DNA of 64,000 bases, from positions 620,001-684,000 of the forward strand of contig JAZGTN010000180.1 in NCBI GenBank assembly GCA_037783415.1, given 5' to 3'. This stretch comes from Leptasterias polaris. Taxonomy: Eukaryota > Echinodermata > Asteroidea > Forcipulatida > Asteriidae. Below the pieces are notes generated by a model. That model saw nothing but the letters and a program-made list of their open reading frames with translations, was not told the DNA's origin and did no database searches. Every line of letters starts with the position of its first letter. Positions within the stretch are counted from its first letter, which is position 1. The translations under genes were made by a program, and so were the position numbers. This document shows positions 56,472-64,000 of the stretch, piece by piece.

Positions 56472-57737
56472 AATGGCGCTCCGTTGCATTTTTTCTGTGG
56501 TTTCAGGCAACAGTCGTTGAAAAGGTTGCTATTAGCCTCGTCCGCGGTGTTTGTTATTTATTTTAGTTATTAAAACGTTGCGCAGCTAAGGCAAGTTTCG
56601 TGAAATGCAATTTAAGGAAGTGGCGCAGCTGCGTAACTTTAAGACATGGCGCAAGTTACGCACTACTTTCGTGAAATCGGCTGCAGGAAGACCTCCAGAG
56701 TCATGTATGGGTCTATGTTTGTACAACATAGCCAGTGTGTGCCTACATACCTATTTATGTATGTTGTGCAAATGGAAATAACATTATTGGGACCCCTACG
56801 ATAAATTCCGTCATTTCATTTTTGTGCACAGTTGAACGGGCCATTGCTTTGTGCACAGTATGCATTGCACCAATGAGTGCACATATCCTCCACACAGGAT
56901 CCGTGGTGTGGGTGTGGTTTGTAGGTCCACGGTTGGCAGTGTGTGTGACTGCAAGAGGGTAGAGGGTCGGTGCTGCCAGAAGAAAGTGCTTAAAGCTGTT
57001 ATTTATGTGTTGGTAATTGACCATGAAATGTCAAGGAGATGAAAGAGTACATTGGCTTACTATTCTTGTTTTTCTCAATATATATTCATGGGCGCACAGG
57101 TTTTTCTAAATATTGTAATAATCTGCTGGTCTGTCAAGGTTGACTTTTCATGTTATTTTGTTACCAAAGCGTCATGATACTATGTAGTTCGTCCCTTTTT
57201 TATACCTCCTTGGTTCCACTTAACATTATTAACAAAATATTTGGTGTCCATCCAATGGGAAGGATGCAAAACTGATCTGTCAAACCATGGAGGTAGCTTA
57301 AATGAAACTTACTGTCTCCCCTCACTTTGTTCAAAGAAAAATAAATAGGCAATAAACAAAAGAAGTATCTGTCAGAATACAGATTAATCATAAATACCAG
57401 GTTGTTTATTTCACCAAGAAAGAAAGGGATTACAATACAAACAAACAAAATTTAAATTTAAATTTAGGTTTGATGAAGCTGACCATGGTACTAATACTAT
57501 TTGGAAACAGAAGGCAGAAATTCAACTTCAGGAATTATAAAAATGCATTCTTGAATACATAGGCCTATAAATGAAATCAGCGTGCACGAAAACGAAATTG
57601 AATTTACAAAAAAAAAAATAGGAAAAACGTGATCTTGAAAGCATTTTAGTGAAAGTATGCGAAAGCGTGGTTCCAACGTATGCCTGTTACCCTTTCCATG
57701 GAGCATGCCCTTACACACCGATCAAAGGATTTCTATT
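56472..57737. other. No gene recognised
   Basis: No endonuclease or RT motif continues from the 2A ORF. Overlapping ORFs on both strands at 56.7-57.0 kb look random. Confidence 0.45.
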
Positions 57738-58980
57738 AGTTCTCCTGGTCCGATGAATTTTCCTCTCTGAAAAATTAGCAGCAACATTATGAAAATTGCA
57801 TTATGCCAAAAATACGACAAAGGGGTCTAAAATATATTGGCAAGAGTCCGACTCCCTAAACACGACAAAGGGGGGTCGGGTATATTTCAAACTATATTGG
57901 CAAGAGTCCGACCCCCTAAACATGACAAAGGGGGGGGTCGAGTATATTTCCGAAACTATATTGGCAAGAGTCCGACCCCCTAAACACGACAAAGAGGGGT
58001 CGGGTATATTTCAAACTACATTGGCAAGAGTCCGACCCCCTAAACACGACAAAGGGGGGTCGGTTATATTTCAAACTAGTTCTCCTGGTCCGATGAATTT
58101 TCCTCTCTGAAAAAGAAGCAGCAACATTATGAAAATTGCATTATGCCAAAAATACGACAAAGGGGTCTAAAATATATTGGCAAGAGTCCGACCCCCTAAA
58201 CACGACAAAGGGGGGTCGGGTATATTTCCGAAGCTATATTGGCAAGAGTCCGACCCCCTAAGCACGACAAAGGGGGGTCGGGTATATTTCCGAAGCTATA
58301 TTGGCAAGAGTCCGACCCCCTAAACACGACAAAGGGGGGTCGGGTATATTTCAAACTAGTTCTCCTGGTCCGATGAATTTTCCTCTCTGAAAAAGAAGCA
58401 GCAACATTATGAAAATTGCATTATGCAAAATGCATTATGCAAAAATTACGACAAAGGGGTCTAAAATATATTGGCAAGAGTCCGACCCCCTAAACACGAC
58501 AAAGGGGGGTCGAGTATATTTCCAAATCTATATTGGCAAGAATCCGACCCCCTAAACACGACAAAGGGGGGTCGGGTATATTTCAAACTATATTGGCAAG
58601 AGTCCGACCCCCTAAACACGACAAAGGGGGGTCGGGTATATTTCAAACTATATTGGCAAGAGTCCGACCCCCTAAACACGACAAAGGGGGGGTCGAGTAT
58701 ATTTCCGAAACTATATTGGCAAGAGTCCGACCCCCTAAACACGACAAAGGGGGTCGGGTATATTTCAAACTACATTGGCAAGAGTCCGACCCCCTAAACA
58801 CGACAAAGGGGGGTCGAGTATGTTTCCAAATCTACATTGGCAAGAGTCCGACCCCCTAAACACGACAAAGGGGGGTCGGGTATATTTCCAAATCTATATT
58901 GGCAAGAATCCGACCCCCTAAACACGACAAAGGGGGGTCGAGTATATTTCAAACTATATTGGCAAGAGTCCGACAGCAGG
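57738..58980 (+). repeat. Hairpin minisatellite with higher-order blocks
   Basis: About 16 monomers of roughly 62 bp. Each has TATTGGCAAGAGTCCGAC, CCCCTAAACACGACAAAG, GGGGGGTCGG and TATATTTC. CCGACCCCC and GGGGGTCGG pair into a 9-bp stem in most monomers. A different header of about 100 bp (AGTTCTCCTGGTCCGATGAA ... AATTGCATTATGCC) occurs at 57738, 58078 and 58358, dividing the array into blocks of 4, 3 and 9 monomers. ORFs are open on both strands because of the base composition; they are not genes. Confidence 0.92.
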
Positions 58981-59160
58981 CAGTGAGTGTTGAATGCACT
59001 CATTAGCATAATGGCTCTGTGTGGGTGGACTTTGCGGTCAGTTTCCCAGCACTGAGTGTACCTTGTGTCACTGCATACCAGGGTTTTGTGTGCTTATGGG
59101 GATGACCGATTTAATCGCTAGGGTCCCAGTAATGAAAATACATGGGGAAGAATTGCCCCC

Positions 59161-59182
59161 TTCCCCCCCCCCCCCCCCCCCC
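59161..59182 (+). repeat. Poly-C run
   Basis: About 19 C after CCCCCTT; one of over ten such runs (also near 8050, 22880, 27241, 28661, 31016, 40591, 41551, 46941, 62077, 62624, 63092 and, as G, 63157). Confidence 0.9.
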
Positions 59183-59504
59183 ACTTTTAAAAGTGTTCCG
59201 CCGCCGCTGCCTATGGCCCTCTCAAATCCTTTGAAGGAGTCTATCCATGTCTGGTTTTCATCTCAACAAACAGATTGCCCTGTCACTGTGCAGTATTAAC
59301 CGATGCCTCCCTTTTGCAAAGTAAGAAGGCCTGTGGTCTGGTTATGATAACAAATCAAGTATTCCATTCTTTGATTGATATTTACAAAAACTTTTAATCA
59401 AGTAAAGATTCATCAGTCTTCACTACGTCGCGACAATAGTCGTATCGGGGTCCTAACTCAAACCGTGTTGATAGGTATTAAATGCTTTTGGGTTGAACAA
59501 AGAA

Positions 59505-59585
59505 AAAGTGACTAGAGTGGGATTTGAACCAACGACCTCCGGTTTAACGTGCCAACGCTCTACCAACTGAGCTATCTAGCCCTAT
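59505..59585 (-). mobile_element. tRNA-like head of a SINE (pseudo-tRNA)
   Basis: The minus strand reads as a near-complete tRNA. GGCTAGA/TCTAGTC pair as acceptor stem, GCTCAGTTGGTAGAGC is a perfect D arm, and GTTGGTTCAAATCCCAC a good T arm with A and B boxes. The anticodon arm fails: no T33 before an anticodon and a C-A mismatch closes the loop. AT-rich flanks follow, so it is a SINE head and not a functional tRNA. Confidence 0.6.
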
Positions 59586-59744
59586 GTTGGCGGTTTCCCT
59601 ATTTTGTCAATATCTTTGTTCGGTGGTTTATTATTAGGTATTAAATACGTCATCAATTGCTTCTTTTCAAGTATTAATCTAATGCAGGTATTTGTCATAA
59701 TTGATTACTTGTCATGTTGAACTCTTAAATTGTTCAAGGTTGGG

Positions 59745-59860
59745 TTCATAGGTCAGGTTGGCTTAGTGGTATCTTTCCTCTCCTTCCACCTCTGGGACCC
59801 TGGTTCAAATCACACTGGCAACACTATGTGGATTGGGTTATCAGTCCCTACCTGATACGC
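59745..59860 (+). mobile_element. tRNA-derived SINE
   Basis: GGTTGGCTTAGTGGTATC (A box) and CCCTGGTTCAAATCACAC (B box), then GGGTTATCAGTCCCTACC. Confidence 0.65.
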
Positions 59861-60299
59861 GGGTTTTCCCTGGAATATTTCTCTCTGTATTTTTTTCCAA
59901 AATGTATTTTCTAAAACTTAAAAAAGGCTCCTTGTTTTCCATGGGGTTCTTGGCTAGTGTTGTGAATAAGTACCCTTTTCAGAGAGTCCTTGGCTTCACA
60001 ATCAGAACTGTTTAATTAAAAAAGAACTAATGTTTTGATGTCTCTTAAATATTCCAAAGCAAGATGGGAAGCCTCAAAAAAATTGCAAACCTAGTAAAGA
60101 TTGAACTCTGAAATTTTTCAAGAGCCAAGGTTGTGCCTTGAGCTTAATGTCTAGTCCATAAAAACCTTACAAACCTAGTGAATGTTGAAATCACGATGAT
60201 GGGCCAACGGCGGGCCAACGGCGGGCCGACGAGTGGCTGCCACCGGCACAAACGTCCAACCGCTCGCTAGCGGTCCTTTGTCGGATCGATAGCGGCTTG

Positions 60300-60700
60300 C
60301 AGACTGGGTACACAATCGATTTTCAAACTTTTTTCAGTTATAGACTCCTTGGGCAGTGGAGATTAGCCTTGGGTAAACCGTAACCACATGTTGACCTTTA
60401 CTTTTGGGTCAACCGGAAGTGGGACCATATCTCAAGAACTGCACACCCGATTTTCAGTTTCTTTTCAGTTATAAACCCTTTCAGCATTAAATGATAGACA
60501 AGGGTTACCATGACCCCATGTTGACCTTTATTTCTGGTTTAAAAGCTCCTTTCGATTCAGTATCAGAATGAAGACCAGGTTTATTTTTGACCTTAACTTC
60601 CGGTCCCAAAAAAGAGCTCATAACTTGAGATAATAATTTCTCCTGAACTACTGTCTTAAGGTTGTCGTGTTTGTGATTTCTTGCAGCTCAAATTAACAAA
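60300..60700 (+). repeat. Second site of the 9.4-kb satellite
   Basis: Two monomers plus the same GAGATAATAATTTCTCCTGA...CTTAAGGTTGT tail as at 10440-10490. The shared tail suggests the monomers are the inside of a mobile element with variable repeat number. Confidence 0.8.
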
Positions 60701-61950
60701 ATCACTATCTCAAGTTTTATTTTGAGCTTTTTAAGACAATTGAAGTCTAGCACTGTAATGATTTCATCTTTTTAAAAAGTATTTTCCTCCTATTAACATG
60801 TCCTCGATCCCACACATGGTCCCCAGAGGGATTCACTGAGTGCGCGCCCGCTGACGCCTGGGTAAACTTGCCCAAATTCCGGACTTTGCCCAAAATCCGG
60901 ACATGCAATTTTTAGCATCACTTATTCTCATGCCCGGCTAAGAGACAGTGATCATGAAAGCTACACCTACAAAGATTAAAGAAACAAGTCTTTCTCTCCT
61001 TGAAGTTTACCATTGCTTCCCTTATTTCAAATCAAACATTTTACCGAATCCTATTGTCAGAATTCTTTCAATTCAAAATGCCCTGATTGACTTGATTTTA
61101 TTTTAGATTGTCTTGATGGTTTTGACGAGGAAAGGTTTTGCTGCTACTACCATAGACGATGGTGACATCAACAGAGCCGACAACAACGGAACATGAGGGC
61201 ACATCATAGTGAAGTTTGGAGAGGAATCACAGTTTTGGTGAACATGAAAGAAAGGTATGAAATAGCAATAAAGTTAGTAACCACTTCATGATGGACAAAT
61301 GATAACAACCCAAAGGTCTGAGAGGTCGTACTGGGTGTAAAATTCTTTGTATTGAGTTTATAAACATTGGAGATATTGTTCCTGAGCCAATGTTTTTAAG
61401 GATCCATCAAAACCTGCCACCTTACAGATTGTTTGTTATTTGTTTCATGATCAAGTGAAACAAAAGGTGTAGTCTCCAAAAGCTTGCATATCTAGTGATT
61501 GATGATCAAGTTGATCATGATCTAAGATTGTGCCATATCTTTATTATTTGGAAGCATTATGTATAGTCCCTCAAACTAGCAAGCCTGGTGAATGTTGAAC
61601 TCACAAGTTAATAACAAGACAACCTAGTTATTGTTGAACTCAAAAACTTTTCAGAATCCAAGGTTGTGCCGTCTTTTAATTTTTCATAACCCTTTCAGTA
61701 CCAACACATATTGGCTACTTATGCCATGGTGACCAGAGACATTTCCTTGACATGGCTAACTGGTGACCAACACTATTTTAGGAAAATTTGAGGTTACAGC
61801 GCCCTCACAAGGCAGATTGGGGTTAGCCTAGGATAATGGTAGTTGAGCAAGCTATTAAATTACTGTTTCCTTTGTCATATTGCCTTGGACTAAATCATTG
61901 CCTTAAACATATATTTGAGGTATGGTATTATGACCACTAAATACACAATT
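60701..61950. other. No gene recognised
   Basis: A TTTTATTTTAG acceptor at 61115 and AAAG|GTATGA donor at 61254 bound a stretch with no long frame; I do not call it an exon. Confidence 0.4.
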
Positions 61951-61999
61951 GAGTAGTTTAAATGTTTAAGCTAAACATTTGTCAAGTAGCTGTTCATAC

Positions 62000-63140
62000 C
62001 AATCTGCATGAGACATATTTTTGAAACGTTAAATAAACATAAGGTTTTAAGATATTACTTTTCAAACAGCATCCTCCCCCCCCCCCCAAACCTGCCCTAA
62101 AATATAAAAAAATATTGGTTGAGCCTCACCGATACTGGGAGTTGGTGACTATAGCCATGTTGATCAATAGGTTAAGGCTGCCATTTAGATTGTTGGCAAA
62201 TTATGAATCCTCCAAAAAACAAAAGGTTTTAATAATTTTTTTAGGAAGCAACCCCCCCCAAAAAAAAAACCCTCATAGGAAAAGACATTAAATATAAACA
62301 AGACAGTTTGGATTACGCACAATATGACTTATAAATAAATGACTGGTAATATCAAAAGTTCAATTTTTTTCTACATTTAATGACAAAGAAGGAACTGACA
62401 TAAAAGAACATTAAATATTGCCCATTTATAAATGTCCGCCAATAAATAAGGTTTTGGTCCGTATCTCCGTCTATGAGCCTCACATACAAAAATTATAATT
62501 GCCATGGTGGCAAAATAACTCATAACATATAGGTTTTACCTATCATTCACCAATCTGTAAAGAAGAAACAAACATAAAATATTTCAAAAGTGCTATACTT
62601 GTATTTTCTAAGTACCATCCTCCCCCCCCCCCGCCCCAATGTTGGAAATTTTAATGTATTAAGGATCCAGGAACCCAACAAGACGCACAATAAAATAATT
62701 GCATCAGTCGGTTAAGGCGGCCATTTTAATAATAAAAATGGCCGCCAATCAATTTTTTGTTGGCCCGTAACATAAAATATTGCCAGGTTTTCAGGATGCT
62801 GGAACCCAATGAGACCAAATAAAAACAATGTGGTACAGTTGCTTAAGTCGGCCATTTTGAGTATTTTAAAAGTAGTTTATGAAACCTCAAATAAACATGT
62901 TTTAATAAATTCCTTTTGAAGCACCCCCCAAACCCGCTCATAGGATTGCACATTCAATAAACAGAAGAGAGGAACTGGACAAAAATTACTCCTCAAATAA
63001 AATTAACACCTATCATGAACCAATATGTAAAGAAGGAACTAACATTACATTTTGCCAAAGTGCTATACTTGTTTTTTCTAAGTACCATCTCCCCCCCCCC
63101 CCCGCCTCAATGTTGATTGTTGGCAGGCATGCGATTGTGG
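62000..63140 (+). repeat. Diverged tandem repeat with poly-C and GGCGGCCATTTT
   Basis: TATCAT..ACCAATCTGTAAAGAAG, AAGTGCTATACTTGT, TTCTAAGTACCATC, then a poly-C run and CAATGTTG, occur at 62540-62645 and again at 63008-63115, a period near 470 bp. A third poly-C (62077) and three GGTTAAGGCGGCCATTT-like words (62170, 62710, 62845) fit older units. Confidence 0.65.
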
Positions 63141-63200
63141 GATTCAACATTGTAGCGGGGGGGGGGGGGAGTATTCAGAAAGTTTAGAAAATTATTAGTT

Positions 63201-63235
63201 TGGTGTGGACATTCTCCAATAATGGTATAACCGCT
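63201..63235 (-). repeat. Partial duplicate of the transposase 3' end
   Basis: TTTGGTGTGGACATTCTCCAATAATGGTATAAC resembles 63289-63324 (TTGGTGTGGAATTTTTC...ATGGTATAAC), the codons for the last Cys/His residues of the transposase. Offset about 88 bp. Confidence 0.6.
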
Positions 63236-63284
63236 TTACAAATTTTTTACATAATTAACTTAATAGTTGAATTGTTGACCTAAT

Positions 63285-64000
63285 TTATCGCTTGGTGTGG
63301 AATTTTTCAAAGCATGGTATAACACACATTGGCTTGATACACTGCTTACAAATCGTGCGAGTTTGTTTCCGATTAGAGGTGGAACTGCATACAACACAGT
63401 CACGTTTCTTCCCGTCAACAGTCGGACCTGGAAAGTGCTGAGTTGAAAGGGCGTTTGAAGCACTCGACACTTTACGGGCCTGGTGAACTGGGTTGTTCTC
63501 GAAGTTTGAAATAAGTGCCTCTATCACCTTGACCCGAAAATCCAAAGTAGACAAGCTCTTGTTTGTATGGATGCTGTTGTAGACGACATTAGCATTGAGC
63601 AAACATATGTCTAGGATTGTAATAAAAACACGTTTCCACCATTTGAATGTTTTGTGGGTATGAGTATAGTACGTGCATAATTGTCCAGCCAGATCCGTGC
63701 CCCCCATGTATTTATTGTAATCCTCGACTATGCACGGTTTTTTGATATGACGAAATCCTGTTGAAGTTTTCCGGCTCCGAATCTTTTTACTAGTGACACT
63801 GCAATCGCCATAGTTTGAGAGGAGAGTGACACGTTTTGTGTCCTGCCACATAACGCATAGTTGGCCTGCTTTCTGAAAAAATTTGGGATCTGCACCGCTT
63901 TTCATAGGAAATTTTTTGGAGTTTGCTACGTCGGGTATCCCTAGGGTGGTATAGCGCACAGTTCCACAAGCTCCGAATCCTAGCTCAGACAACTTGGAGA
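63285..64000 (-). CDS. piggyBac-type transposase, C-terminal part
   Basis: Minus-strand frame, open from the window edge to a stop at 63285, at least 238 codons. It encodes the end of the RNase H-like DDE/D fold: LSELGFGACGTVRYTTLG, then YNKYMGGTDLAGQ, whose GGTD aspartate corresponds to the third catalytic Asp of piggyBac (D447 in the moth enzyme), then KTFKWWKRVFITILDICLLN. It finishes with a cysteine-rich domain, CVVCSS...TRTICKQCIKPMCVIPCF....H, which binds the element ends in known piggyBac proteins. The first two Asp lie beyond the window. TTG at 63992 is not a start. No stop or frameshift is seen in this part, so a young copy or a domesticated gene is possible. Confidence 0.88.
   Translation of the reverse strand, partial: SKLSELGFGACGTVRYTTLGIPDVANSKKFPMKSGADPKFFQKAGQLCVMWQDTKRVTLLSNYGDCSVTSKKIRSRKTSTGFRHIKKPCIVEDYNKYMGGTDLAGQLCTYYTHTHKTFKWWKRVFITILDICLLNANVVYNSIHTNKSLSTLDFRVKVIEALISNFENNPVHQARKVSSASNALSTQHFPGPTVDGKKRDCVVCSSTSNRKQTRTICKQCIKPMCVIPCFEKFHTKR

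Noticed and set aside
57738..58980. CRISPR-like array of hairpins and spacers
   Set aside because: Spacers are not unique, the DNA is clearly eukaryotic, and no cas genes are present.
57796..59009. Several 60-108 codon ORFs on both strands
   Set aside because: They are readings of the 62-bp minisatellite; protein repeats follow the DNA period and appear in several frames at once.
59505..59585. Functional tRNA gene
   Set aside because: D and T arms are good, but the anticodon arm has no T33 and a mismatched closing pair; SINE-like flanks.
61116..61253. Exon between TTTTATTTTAG and AAAG|GTATGA
   Set aside because: All three frames stop before the donor unless translation starts at an internal ATG; no protein match recognised.
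63260..63463. Second minus-strand ORF over the transposase end
   Set aside because: A different frame of the same cysteine-rich coding region.

Overview
The window reads as animal nuclear DNA from a marine invertebrate. It is AT-rich, intron-bearing and gene-poor, and crowded with tRNA-derived SINEs, short terminal-inverted-repeat elements (MITEs), satellites, poly-G/C runs and ACATGTACATG-type words. A TRIM gene with an NHL propeller, a second NHL fragment, a non-LTR retrotransposon leader with a 2A-like peptide, and a piggyBac transposase fit a deuterostome such as an echinoderm, hemichordate or amphioxus. I lean to an echinoderm, but no single marker proves it.

The one convincing intact host gene is a two-coding-exon TRIM-NHL E3 ubiquitin ligase on the + strand: 10943-12212 joined to 13502-14115, 627 aa, with a 5'UTR splice acceptor and a poly(A) signal. 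Other host-like coding traces are weaker. There is a chain of short exon-like pieces for an unrecognised Ser/Thr-rich then coiled-coil protein (5.7, 6.5, 18.0 and 18.2 kb). Two exons at 21.4-22.4 kb look decayed. An NHL-propeller 3' fragment lies on the minus strand at 54.7 kb. Two broken copies of one exon of mRNA capping enzyme (RNGTT) lie at 42.5 and 48.5 kb.

Layout. 0-9 kb: dispersed repeats, an exon-like duplicated segment, a histone-type stem-loop in a repeat, and a triple-hairpin repeat. 9.4-10.5 kb: a dimer-structured satellite. 10.9-14.3 kb: the TRIM gene. 14.5-25 kb: MITEs, SINEs and possible exons. 26.2-31.7 kb: a diverged tandem array with a unit of about 550-600 bp, broken by a MITE. 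32-41 kb: MITEs, a LINE 3' end, a decayed piggyBac-type element with TTAA target sites, and a 1.66-kb TIR element. 42.0-45.1 and 48.0-51.7 kb: a segmental duplication carrying the RNGTT pseudo-exons; comparing its two copies dates and bounds several insertions. 52-57 kb: transposon ends, the NHL fragment and the 2A-bearing ORF. 57.7-59.0 kb: a hairpin minisatellite with higher-order structure. 59-63 kb: SINEs, a second site of the 9.4-kb satellite, and poly-C-bearing repeats. 63.3-64.0 kb: the C-terminal part of a piggyBac transposase on the minus strand, running off the window.

Most of the short ORFs in the window are AT-rich noise, antisense shadows, or satellite DNA that happens to be open. 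Low-confidence exon calls rest only on splice-like signals and short open frames.
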